Shown here in pieces: positions 33,115 to 40,587 of a stretch of DNA of 64,000 bases. Numbering within the stretch: the first letter of the stretch is position 1; every line of letters begins with the position of its first letter. Source of the stretch: Microbacterium sp. SCN 70-27 (GTDB lineage Bacteria; Actinomycetota; Actinomycetes; Actinomycetales; Microbacteriaceae); assembly GCA_001724425.1 (NCBI GenBank), contig MEEK01000012.1, forward strand, positions 1-64,000, in the 5' to 3' direction. Below the pieces are notes generated by a model. It was given only the letters and a program-made list of their open reading frames with translations. It had not been told where the DNA came from and searched no databases. A program made the position numbers and the translations under genes.

Positions 33115-34269
33115 CTACTCGGCGTCACTCGGCCCCGCGGCGCCCTCCGCCAGGTCGCGCAGCGCCGCCCGGTCGGGCTTCCCGCTCGCCAGCAGCGGCA
33201 GCTCTGCGACGCCGAGAACGGCGCGGGGACGTGCGACGGGGCCCAGTTCGGCCGCGACCGCCGCGCGTACGCGGGCCGTGGCATCCGTGCCGGTCGCCCC
33301 GCTACCCGCCGCGACGACGATGGATGCCTGCCCCCACCGCGGGTCGGCGACGGGGACGACCACGGCATCCCCGAAACCGGGGACAGTGCGCACCACCCGC
33401 TCGACGCGATCGAGCGACACGTTGATCCCCCCCGAGACGATCACGTTGTCGGCGCGGCCCGTCACTCGCAGGTGCCCGCCCGCGAACTCGCCGAGGTCGC
33501 CCGTGCGATACCACCGCTTTCCGTCCGGGTCGACGGTGAACACCCGCGCCGTCAGGGCGGCGTCACCCAGGTAGCCCTCTGCCAGCGTGGGGCCGGACAA
33601 CTCCACCTCGCCGTCGACGGTCCGCATGCCCACGCCCGCGAGCGGCACCCCGTCGTACACGCACCCACCCGCGGTCTCGCTCGACCCGTACGTGCGCACG
33701 ATGCGCGCCCCCGCCGCGGCCGCGCGCTCGGCGAGCGCCGGCGCGAGCACCTGCCCCCCGACGAGGATCGCCTCGAACCGCGCGAGCGCTCGGGCCGTCG
33801 CGGGCTCGGGATCATCGAGGAGCGTCTGCAGCTGCGCCGGCACGAGCGAGGTGTACGCGGGCACCGCCCGCCCGCCGTCGCTCGACGCCATCGCGGACGC
33901 GGCCGCCGTGAACGCGGATGCCGAGAACGAGCCCTGCAGGATCGCCGGCTCGTGCCCCGCGACGAGCGCCCGCACGAGCACCTGCACGCCGGCGATGTAC
34001 CCCGGAGGCAGGGCGAGGAGCCACGCGCCGTCGCCGATCCGGTCGGCCGTCGCGAGGGCGGACGAGGTCAGCGCGGCGCGGCTCAGCACGACGGACTTCG
34101 GGTACCCCGTCGACCCGGACGTCGTGACCACGACCGCCGTACCCGCCGGCACCTCTGCCGGCAGATCCGTGCCGCCCAGGGCGATCGCCGGCCCCGCGCC
34201 GAGCACGGCGCCCCGCAGTCCGCGCAGGACCGCGCGGGCATCCGAGGCATCCACCGGTTCGAGTCTCAC
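33115..34269 (-). CDS. menE: o-Succinylbenzoate-CoA ligase
   Basis: 384 residues, an AMP-forming adenylating enzyme that activates o-succinylbenzoate with CoA. Motifs: VVVTTSGSTGYPKSVVLS (P-loop-like, near residue 60), RTYGSSETAGGCVYDG, WYRTGDLGEF and RADNVIVSGGINVSLDRVE. It is shorter than typical ligases because MenE of actinobacteria lacks much of the N-terminal domain. The GTG at 34269 is chosen: a longer frame to 34398 starts inside an inverted-repeat element and has no family similarity. GAGGGGAG lies about 7 nt upstream. It lies downstream of menB on the same strand, 150 bp away. Confidence 0.9.
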   Translation of the reverse strand: MRLEPVDASDARAVLRGLRGAVLGAGPAIALGGTDLPAEVPAGTAVVVTTSGSTGYPKSVVLSRAALTSSALATADRIGDGAWLLALPPGYIAGVQVLVRALVAGHEPAILQGSFSASAFTAAASAMASSDGGRAVPAYTSLVPAQLQTLLDDPEPATARALARFEAILVGGQVLAPALAERAAAAGARIVRTYGSSETAGGCVYDGVPLAGVGMRTVDGEVELSGPTLAEGYLGDAALTARVFTVDPDGKRWYRTGDLGEFAGGHLRVTGRADNVIVSGGINVSLDRVERVVRTVPGFGDAVVVPVADPRWGQASIVVAAGSGATGTDATARVRAAVAAELGPVARPRAVLGVAELPLLASGKPDRAALRDLAEGAAGPSDAE

Positions 34270-34339
34270 GCGGCGCTCCCCTCGCGGCGTCCCCGCCGCG
34301 GCGAACGAAGCGGGCGCCGCGGCAACCGCTCTCGGCGCG

Positions 34340-34409
34340 CCGAAAGCAGGGCCAATCGCCCTCTCCGGCCCCGCGATCCGCCCGACACGTCGATCCACCC
34401 TGCTTTCGG
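34340..34409. repeat. Inverted-repeat element, family D
   Basis: Perfect 12-bp inverted repeat CCGAAAGCAGGG (34340-34351) and CCCTGCTTTCGG (34398-34409), with partial match beyond each end. It fills most of the 150-bp spacer between menB and menE. Size and GCAGG core resemble the family A and B elements. Confidence 0.75.
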
Positions 34410-34419
34410 AACGCGTCGG

Positions 34420-35331
34420 TCAGTAGTGGTACGGGTAGGGGGACCAGTCGGGGTCGCGCTTCTCGAGGAACGCGTCGCGGCCCTCGACCGCCTCGTCGGT
34501 GCCGTACGCGAGGCGGGTCGCCTCGCCCGCGAAGACCTGCTGACCGACCATGCCATCGTCGATCGCGTTGAAAGCGAACTTCAGCATGCGGATCGCCGTG
34601 GGCGATTTGCCGAGGATCGTCCGCGCCATCGCCACCGCCTCCCGCTCGAGCTCGGCATGCGGCACGACGCGGTTCACGGCGCCCATCTCGTATGCGCGCT
34701 GCGCCGAGTACTCCTCCGCGAGGAAGAACACCTCCCGGGCCACCTTCTGCCCGACCTGCCGCGCCATGTACGCCGATCCGTATCCGGCGTCGAAAGACCC
34801 GACGTCGGCGTCGGTCTGCTTGAAGCGGCCGTGTTCGGCGGATGCCACGGACAGGTCGCAGACGATGTGCAGCGAATGCCCGCCACCGGCCGCCCACCCG
34901 GGGATCACCGCGATGACGACCTTCGGCATGAAGCGGATGAGCCGCTGCACCTCGAGGATGTGCAGCCGCCCGGCGCGGGCCTGATCGGGCGCCGTCGCGT
35001 CGTCGGCGGCATACGTGTAGCCGTCGCGGCCGCGGATCCGCTGGTCACCGCCGGAGCAGAACGCCCAGCCACCGTCCTTCGGGCTCGGACCGTTGCCGGT
35101 GAGGAGCACGACCCCGATATTCGGGTCCTGCCGCGCGATGTCGAGGGCGCGGTAGAGCTCGTCGACGGTGTGCGGCCGGAACGCGTTGCGCACCTCGGGG
35201 CGGTCGAACGCGATGCGCGCGATCCGCCCGTCGAGCGAGACGTGGGCGGTGATGTCGGTGTAGTCGGATGCCCCGGGCGCGAGCTTCCATTCCCTCGGGT
35301 CGAACAGGTCGGAGACGAAGTCGCGGGTCAC
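34420..35331 (-). CDS. menB: 1,4-dihydroxy-2-naphthoyl-CoA synthase
   Basis: 303 residues of the crotonase superfamily. MenB cyclises o-succinylbenzoyl-CoA to DHNA-CoA. Evidence: DITAHVSLDGRIARIAFDRP, WAFCSGGDQRIRGRDGY and GWAAGGGHSLHIVCDLSVAS (oxyanion hole), then QTDADVGSFDAGYGSAYMAR with the conserved Asp/Ser region, and the C-terminal RDPDWSPYPYHY. The length and the FDAGYGS motif are specific to MenB rather than enoyl-CoA hydratases. The GTG start follows TAGGCT by 6 nt. Confidence 0.96.
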   Translation of the reverse strand: MTRDFVSDLFDPREWKLAPGASDYTDITAHVSLDGRIARIAFDRPEVRNAFRPHTVDELYRALDIARQDPNIGVVLLTGNGPSPKDGGWAFCSGGDQRIRGRDGYTYAADDATAPDQARAGRLHILEVQRLIRFMPKVVIAVIPGWAAGGGHSLHIVCDLSVASAEHGRFKQTDADVGSFDAGYGSAYMARQVGQKVAREVFFLAEEYSAQRAYEMGAVNRVVPHAELEREAVAMARTILGKSPTAIRMLKFAFNAIDDGMVGQQVFAGEATRLAYGTDEAVEGRDAFLEKRDPDWSPYPYHY

Positions 35332-35337
35332 CCGCCC

Positions 35338-35343
35338 AGCCTA
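35338..35343 (-). promoter_or_regulatory. -10 box of menB
   Basis: TAGGCT on the minus strand, 6 nt from the GTG at 35331. Confidence 0.6.
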
Positions 35344-35382
35344 TCCGCGCGTCACACAACCGCGCGGGGCGCTCCCGCCCCC

Positions 35383-35388
35383 TACCCT
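35383..35388 (+). promoter_or_regulatory. -10 box of the lipoprotein-ECF operon
   Basis: TACCCT, 6 nt before the GTG at 35395. The transcript would be leaderless, so no 5' riboswitch can precede this operon. Confidence 0.5.
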
Positions 35389-35394
35389 TGAGCG

Positions 35395-35964
35395 GTGACT
35401 TCCTCCATCGTGACCCCCACCCGCCTCGCGACGCTCGCCGCGACGGGGCTGCTCGCCCTCGGCCTCGCCGCCTGTTCCTCGACGGCTGCGCCCGAGGCAT
35501 CCACCAGCGCCTCCCCGACCGACACCGCCACGCTTGTCGTGAACTCTGCCTGCAACGGCGATGAGGGCGTGACCGTCGTCATCGACGCGGGCGCGTTGAA
35601 GGGCGGGGACACGGTCGATCGCACGGCGTGCGTGATCACGGACAAGCCGATCGTCGTGTCGGATGCCCTCGCTACGCTCGGAGTCACCCTCGAGGGAACG
35701 GAGCAGTACGGCGACCAGGTCGTGTGCCGCGTGGACGGCTTGCCTTCCGCGACCGAACCGCTCGGCTCGGCGAGCGACCCGAGCTACGTCGAGTCGTGCA
35801 AGACGATGCCCGCCGCCTTCGGCTACTGGTCGCTGTGGCTGAAGCCGGCCGGCGGAGCGTGGGACTACGCGCAGGAGGGCGTTTCGGCGCAGAAGGCCGC
35901 CCCCGGCGAGTCGGTCGAGCTGCTGTTCACCCTCGACGGGGCGCCGGCCGCACCCGCAGCCTGA
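35395..35964 (+). CDS. Lipoprotein with DUF4430/transcobalamin-C-like domain, partner of the ECF transporter
   Basis: 189 residues. A signal peptide ends in the lipobox LGLAAC (Cys near residue 27), followed by a Ser/Thr/Ala-rich linker, so the protein is anchored on the outer face of the membrane. The C-terminal 100 residues read as a small beta domain: VVSDALATLGVTLEGTEQYG, VCRVDGLPS and GYWSLWLKPAGGAWDYAQEG. The W-x-L/Y-W...G-x-x-W pattern resembles DUF4430, the fold of the transcobalamin C-terminal domain, but this match is by eye. It lies 5 bp upstream of the ECF gene in one operon and may capture the substrate. Confidence 0.7.
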   Translation: MTSSIVTPTRLATLAATGLLALGLAACSSTAAPEASTSASPTDTATLVVNSACNGDEGVTVVIDAGALKGGDTVDRTACVITDKPIVVSDALATLGVTLEGTEQYGDQVVCRVDGLPSATEPLGSASDPSYVESCKTMPAAFGYWSLWLKPAGGAWDYAQEGVSAQKAAPGESVELLFTLDGAPAAPAA

Positions 35965-35969
35965 GCCGT

Positions 35970-38927
35970 ATGAGGTTCCGGTCCGGCCCGCTGCGCGCGG
36001 CCGCCGCTCTGGCGGTGGTGTTCGTGGCGGTCCGGGTCGTCTATCGGGTGCTCTTCCACGGAGCCGATGGCACGGGCGCGGTGCTGCTGCCGCTACCGGT
36101 ATGGCGGCTGCCGGCTCCGTTCTCCCACGTCGAGATCCTCGGCCCGGTCACCGTCGACGGGCTCACGGATGCCGCGCTGAGTGCCGCGCCGATCGCGCTG
36201 ATCATCCTCGCGTGCGGGGCGGTCAACGCCGTGGTCGACATCTCACGTCTGCTGGCGCGCGGCGCGCGGTCGGGGGTTCTGCAGGGGGTCGCCCGGGCGG
36301 TGTCGATCGCCTGGGCGACTCTGCCCTCCCTTGCCGACAGTGTGCGGTCGGCAAGGTTCGCGCAGCGGCTCCGCGGCGAGCGCGCGGGGGTACGACTGCT
36401 CGCGCCCGTGCTGGAAAACACCCTCGAGCGAGCGACCGCCGTCGCCGCCGCACTCGAGCTGCGGGGTTACGCGGGGCGCGGCCTGGTCGGCGACGGGACG
36501 CCGCCCGTAGTGCTCCGGGGGTTCGCGGCAGGGTTCGGCACGTCGCCGGAACCGGTGGTGGCCACCGACTCGATCGCGCTGCGCGCGGCATCCCTCACCG
36601 TCCTCACGGGGCCGACGGGCTCGGGCAAGTCGACCCTGCTGCGGGCGCTGAGCGGGCTGCACTCGCACCTCGACGGCGGCTGGATCACGGGTACCGCCGG
36701 GGTGTGGGGGTACGACCGCGCGGCGACGCCGCCCCGCGACCTGTCGCGCCGATTCGGCGTCGTGCTGCAGCATCCGCGGCAGGCGTTCGCGACGCAGCGC
36801 GTCGATGACGAGATCGCCCTCGCCCTCGAGTTGCGCGGCGCGGCCCGTGCGCTTGCCGAGGAACGGACCCGCACCGTCGCGGACCGCGTCGGGATCACCC
36901 CGCTGCTCGGCCGGCGGCTCGACGGGCTGTCGGCGGGCGAGGCGACCCTCGTCGCGATCGCCGCCGCGATCGTCGATGAGCCGGGGCTGCTGCTGGTCGA
37001 CGAGCCGCTCGCCGACCTCGATGTCACCGCCCGCGCGCGCATCGTGGCGTTGCTCGCCGCGCTCGCCCACGAGGAGGGCATGTGCGTCGTCGTGGCCGAG
37101 CATCGCGCCGACGAGTTCGCCGCCGTCGCCGATGAGCGGCTCGGCGTCGGCGGCGGGTGGGTGCGGTCGGGCGACCAGGCGTGCCGAATGCAGGAGTTTT
37201 CGATCGACTCGGCGCACTTTGGTGGGTCTCACGAGGTTCGCCGCCCGGAAGTCCTGCATTCGTCACGGGCGCCCGCGCTCACTGCGGCCGGGATCACGGT
37301 GCGGCACGGCCAGCGCATCGCCGTCGAGAGCGCCTCGCTCACACTCGGCCCCGGTGAGGTCGTCGCACTGCGAGGCCCGAACGGCGCGGGCAAATCGAGT
37401 CTTCTCGTCGCGCTGGCCACCGGCGAGCACGCCGCGTCGGTCGCGCTCGTGCCGGACGACGCAGACGCCCTGTTCGTGCGTGACACGGTCGCCGCGGAAT
37501 GCCGCCGTGTCGACCGCCGCAGAAGACTCGCCGCAGGCACGACCGCTACCGGGTTCGGCACTCTGCTCGGGCTGGCGCCCGACTCACCCGAGCTCGCGGC
37601 TCTCGCCCGGCGACACCCTCGGGATCTCTCCGCGGGTCAGCGCCGGTGCCTCGCGATCGCGCTCCAGACGGCCGCGGCACCGCGCGTGCTGTTGATCGAC
37701 GAGCCGACGAGAGGCCTCGACCCGAACGCGCGCGCGTTGGTCGCCCAAGCCGTGCTGTCCGCGGCCGCTGGCGGCACCGCCGTGCTGTTCGCAACGCACG
37801 ACGCCGGCTTCGCCGCCCTCGCCGATCGTGAACTGGTGATGGATGCCGGCGTGCTCGAGCCAGCATCAGCCACCGCCGACGACGCGCCCGGCGCGGCGGC
37901 ATACGCTACGCGCGAAGGTCGGGGCCAGGCGGCGGTGCACGCGGCAGGCGGCGGCCCCGCCGCGACTCCCCCCGCCTCGATCGGGGGTGACGTCCCGACC
38001 GAGTGGTCCGGGCCGGGTGCGGTGCCACCCGCCGCAGGCATCCCACCTGCGGCCATCTCCGCACCCACCACCCGCACCACAAAGCCCCGGCCGACCGCTC
38101 CCACGCCAGTAGCCGCACCGACCGCCCACCACCCGCCCCGACCCGGATGGCGCACCCCGGCTCTGATCGCGGCGAACCTCGTCGCGGCGGCGGCCTTTCT
38201 GTGGCCACTCATCGCGACGGCCGCTCCGAGCCAGGCGCAGGCCGCGGTCCCGTACATCGCCCTCTCGCTCGCCCCGCTCGCGATCGTCCTCGTCCTCGCC
38301 GCCCTCGACGGCTCGGTACGCGAGGCGCACACGCTCGCCCTCCTTGCCGTCCTCACCTCCGTCGGCGCGGCGATCCGCATCGCGAGCACGGGAGTCGGCG
38401 GAGTCGAGGCGTTGTTCGTCCTGCTGATCCTCGCCGGCCGCGCGTACGGCGCACGGTTCGGGCTGCTGCTCGGCGCGGCATCCATCGCCCTTTCCGCCTT
38501 CATGTGGGGCGGCATCGGTCCGTGGATGCCCTTTCAGATGTTCGCCTGCGGATGGGTCGGCGCGGGCGCCGGCCTGCTGCCGCGGCGCCTGCACGGGAGC
38601 GCCGAGATCGCGATGCTCGCCGTCTACGGCGTCGTCGCCTCGTACCTGTTCGGCCTGATCATGAACCTGTGGTTCTGGCCGTTCGCGGTCGGCTCGGACA
38701 CGAGCATCTCGTACGTCCCCGGCGGAAGCCTCGGCGAGAACGTCGGGAACTTCCTCGTTTACTCGCTGCTGACCTCGACCGCCGGCTGGGACACCCTGCG
38801 CGCCGTCACGACCGTCATCGGCCTCGCACTCGTCGGGCGTGCGCTGCTGCGGTCGCTGCGGCGCGCCAAGCCCGTGGCCGCGACCGCACTGGCGCCGCAA
38901 CGGGCTCGCATTACAGTCGAGGCATGA
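35970..38927 (+). CDS. Single-chain ECF transporter: T, A, A' and S components fused
   Basis: 985 residues in one frame. Residues 1-190 resemble EcfT, with few membrane helices but the coupling stretch LELRGYAGRG. ATPase 1 (about 195-403): Walker A GPTGSGKST (214-222), Q-loop VVLQHPRQAF, signature LSAGE (320), Walker B LLLVDEPLADLD, H378. ATPase 2 (434-630): Walker [10 protein letters not shown], signature LSAGQRR, Walker B LLIDEPTRGLD, H610; its Q-loop position reads VPDDADALF, with Asp where Gln is usual. A Pro-rich linker (632-727) leads to about six helices (728-965) like an S component. Residues 404-433, between the ATPases, are encoded by an inverted-repeat element. ECF systems import vitamins; which one is unknown. 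It follows the lipoprotein by 5 bp. Confidence 0.85.
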   Translation: MRFRSGPLRAAAALAVVFVAVRVVYRVLFHGADGTGAVLLPLPVWRLPAPFSHVEILGPVTVDGLTDAALSAAPIALIILACGAVNAVVDISRLLARGARSGVLQGVARAVSIAWATLPSLADSVRSARFAQRLRGERAGVRLLAPVLENTLERATAVAAALELRGYAGRGLVGDGTPPVVLRGFAAGFGTSPEPVVATDSIALRAASLTVLTGPTGSGKSTLLRALSGLHSHLDGGWITGTAGVWGYDRAATPPRDLSRRFGVVLQHPRQAFATQRVDDEIALALELRGAARALAEERTRTVADRVGITPLLGRRLDGLSAGEATLVAIAAAIVDEPGLLLVDEPLADLDVTARARIVALLAALAHEEGMCVVVAEHRADEFAAVADERLGVGGGWVRSGDQACRMQEFSIDSAHFGGSHEVRRPEVLHSSRAPALTAAGITVRHGQRIAVESASLTLGPGEVVALRGPNGAGKSSLLVALATGEHAASVALVPDDADALFVRDTVAAECRRVDRRRRLAAGTTATGFGTLLGLAPDSPELAALARRHPRDLSAGQRRCLAIALQTAAAPRVLLIDEPTRGLDPNARALVAQAVLSAAAGGTAVLFATHDAGFAALADRELVMDAGVLEPASATADDAPGAAAYATREGRGQAAVHAAGGGPAATPPASIGGDVPTEWSGPGAVPPAAGIPPAAISAPTTRTTKPRPTAPTPVAAPTAHHPPRPGWRTPALIAANLVAAAAFLWPLIATAAPSQAQAAVPYIALSLAPLAIVLVLAALDGSVREAHTLALLAVLTSVGAAIRIASTGVGGVEALFVLLILAGRAYGARFGLLLGAASIALSAFMWGGIGPWMPFQMFACGWVGAGAGLLPRRLHGSAEIAMLAVYGVVASYLFGLIMNLWFWPFAVGSDTSISYVPGGSLGENVGNFLVYSLLTSTAGWDTLRAVTTVIGLALVGRALLRSLRRAKPVAATALAPQRARITVEA
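37181..37266. repeat. Inverted-repeat element, family A, copy 3, in frame inside the ECF gene
   Basis: Left arm GTGCCGAATGCAGGAGTTTT; right arm, reverse-complemented, GTGACGAATGCAGGACTTCC (16 of 20 match). Arms match the copies at 20267 and 20494. It encodes residues 404-433, the linker between the two ATPase domains, without a stop or frameshift. Confidence 0.8.
38912..38917 (+). promoter_or_regulatory. Possible internal -10 box before the acetyltransferase-methyltransferase gene
   Basis: TACAGT, 6 nt before the ATG at 38924, within the last codons of the ECF gene. The downstream gene may be transcribed both from here and from the operon promoter. Confidence 0.5.
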
Positions 38928-39949
38928 GCACGACCATCCGTCCGCTGACCCGCGACGAGATCGAGTCGGATGCCTTCTGGCCCCTGCTCTGGGAGGCGGC
39001 GGGCGTCGACGCGGATGCCCTGATGTGGATCCGCGATGTCGAACTCCCGAAGCTGCACGCGATCGGCGCGGTCGACGGCGACGTCGTCGGATTCGCGGCG
39101 TACGAGAAGCTTCCCGATCGGCTCGAGCTGCACTACCTCTCCGTGTCCGAGGATGCCCGTGGCGCGGGCCTCGGCACCCGTCTCATCGATGCGCTCTGCC
39201 GCACAGCACCGTCGTCGCCGCTCGTCGCCGAGACCGACGACGACGCCGTCGGCTTCTACCGCGCGCTGGATTTCACCGTGACGGATGCCCCGCGAGACGC
39301 CCGCTGGCCCGACCGACGCCGCTACCGCTGCGAACGCTCCCCGCGGGCCGACAGCATGGATATCACTCTCAACTCCTACCGCAATCGGGCGCTGCGGTAC
39401 GTCGAGGGCACCCCGTCGGAGCCCTCGCCGCTGGTCGCCGTCCTGCAGGAGCACACTCCGCCGGGCGCTCACGTGCTGGAACTCGGGTCGGGGCCCGGGC
39501 GCGACGCCGGCGCGCTCGAGGCCGCCGGGTACACGGTCGACCGGACGGATGCCGCGGCACCGTTCGTCGCGCTGCAGCATGCGGCCGGCCACCGGGCACG
39601 GCTGCTCGACGTCCGCGCCGGGGACTTCGGCGGGCCGTTCGATGCCGTCTTCGCGAGCGCCGTCCTCCTGCACATCGACCGCACCGCATTGCCGAACGTC
39701 CTCGCGACCGCGCGTCGAGCCACACGCCCGGGCGGGGTGATCGTCGCCTCGTTCAAGAAGGGCGACGGCGAGGCGTGGACCGACGCGAAGCTGGACGCCC
39801 CGCGGCACTTCGTGTTCTGGCGTGAGGAGGCGCTCGGCGCGCAGTTCCGCGCCGCGGGGTGGCGCGAGGTCGTCGCCCGCGACGCGACGAAGCCGGGTGC
39901 GCCGGACGAGTGGATCTTCGTGACCGCCACCAACCCGCACGCGCCCTGA
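38924..39949 (+). CDS. GNAT acetyltransferase - class I methyltransferase fusion protein
   Basis: 341 residues with no stop between two domains. Residues 1-140 are a GNAT fold: LELHYLSVSEDARGAGLGTR is the acetyl-CoA site, then LVAETDDDAVGFYRALDF. From Met145 a SAM-dependent methyltransferase follows, with HVLELGSGPGRDAGALEAAG as motif I, then FDAVFASAVLLHIDR and RPGGVIVASFKKGDG. The substrates are unknown. The ATG overlaps the ECF stop by four bases (ATGA). Internal initiation at Met145 could also give a free methyltransferase. Confidence 0.82.
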   Translation: MSTTIRPLTRDEIESDAFWPLLWEAAGVDADALMWIRDVELPKLHAIGAVDGDVVGFAAYEKLPDRLELHYLSVSEDARGAGLGTRLIDALCRTAPSSPLVAETDDDAVGFYRALDFTVTDAPRDARWPDRRRYRCERSPRADSMDITLNSYRNRALRYVEGTPSEPSPLVAVLQEHTPPGAHVLELGSGPGRDAGALEAAGYTVDRTDAAAPFVALQHAAGHRARLLDVRAGDFGGPFDAVFASAVLLHIDRTALPNVLATARRATRPGGVIVASFKKGDGEAWTDAKLDAPRHFVFWREEALGAQFRAAGWREVVARDATKPGAPDEWIFVTATNPHAP

Positions 39950-40062
39950 CGCAGGTCGTCGGCTCGATCGTGAGCGCCGCGAGGCCCCTGCCGTGGGACA
40001 ATGGGGCACGGCGAACTCCTCCCCGAACGGATGCCGCCGGGAAGGTTCACGGTGATGGCACG

Positions 40063-40452
40063 GTGAAGATCAGGAACTCCTCCGACTGGCGCGACTCCCT
40101 TCCCTTCGAGATACCGGTCGCGGCGGCCGAAGCCGTGCCGGGCGAACCGACCCGCTGCGTGGGCTGCGGGCCCGACAGCGAGCCGTGGCCGCGTGAGGCG
40201 CTCTGGGTCGTGAAGCACCGGCACCCGAACAACCCGGCCGGCTTCGTCCGCTATTACTGCGCCGACCACAAGCCTGCGGCCAAGATCGCACCCCCGGTCT
40301 CACAGCCCGAACGGGCCCGCCGCGCACCCGCGAGCCCGCGCAAGCTCGCAGCGCCGACGATCCCCGAGCGGCCCGCCGTGATGTGCCCCGACTGCTTCGT
40401 GCAGGTGCCGGCCACGGGCATCTGCGGCATGTGCGGCACTCAGGTCGCCTGA
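40063..40452 (+). CDS. Zinc-ribbon hypothetical protein
   Basis: 129 residues. The N-terminal domain has RNSSDWRDSLPFEIPVAAAE, then a first metal-binding pair in TRCVGCGPD, VKHRHPNNPAGFVRYYCADHK with a Cys-x2-His, an Ala/Pro/Arg-rich linker, and a C-terminal C4 zinc ribbon CPDCFVQVPATGICGMCGTQ. I recall similar Microbacteriaceae proteins sometimes annotated as glucose-6-phosphate dehydrogenase; nothing in the sequence supports that. Possible role in RNA, DNA or protein binding; unknown. The GTG at 40063 is preceded by a purine-rich stretch; upstream frame to 39859 overlaps the methyltransferase gene and is rejected. Confidence 0.7.
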   Translation: MKIRNSSDWRDSLPFEIPVAAAEAVPGEPTRCVGCGPDSEPWPREALWVVKHRHPNNPAGFVRYYCADHKPAAKIAPPVSQPERARRAPASPRKLAAPTIPERPAVMCPDCFVQVPATGICGMCGTQVA

Positions 40453-40503
40453 GTCGCACGACCCGCGCCGGGGGCCGACCCCGCGCCCAGGCCTCAGTCG
40501 CTC

Positions 40504-40586
40504 CCCATCTGCAGGAGCACCTGTGACCGAACTCGCCCCACAGGGCATCTGAGTTCACACCAGTAACACTCGGTCCTGCAGTTTGG
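40504..40586. repeat. Inverted-repeat element, family B, copy 2
   Basis: Left arm CCATCTGCAGGAGCACCTGT then GAC; the right arm, reverse-complemented, CCAAACTGCAGGACCGAGTG then TTAC. Same order and size as copy 1 at 33030-33111. It lies between the convergent zinc-ribbon gene and metH, ending two bases before the metH stop. Confidence 0.78.
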
Positions 40587-40587
40587 A

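Noticed and set aside
33115..34398. Longer MenE (427 residues)
   Set aside because: The extra 43 residues start inside an inverted-repeat element and have no family similarity; the GTG at 34269 gives the expected N-terminus.
35628..38927. 1099-residue version of the ECF fusion
   Set aside because: The added N-terminus lies out of frame over the lipoprotein gene; the ATG at 35970 is 5 bp after the lipoprotein stop.
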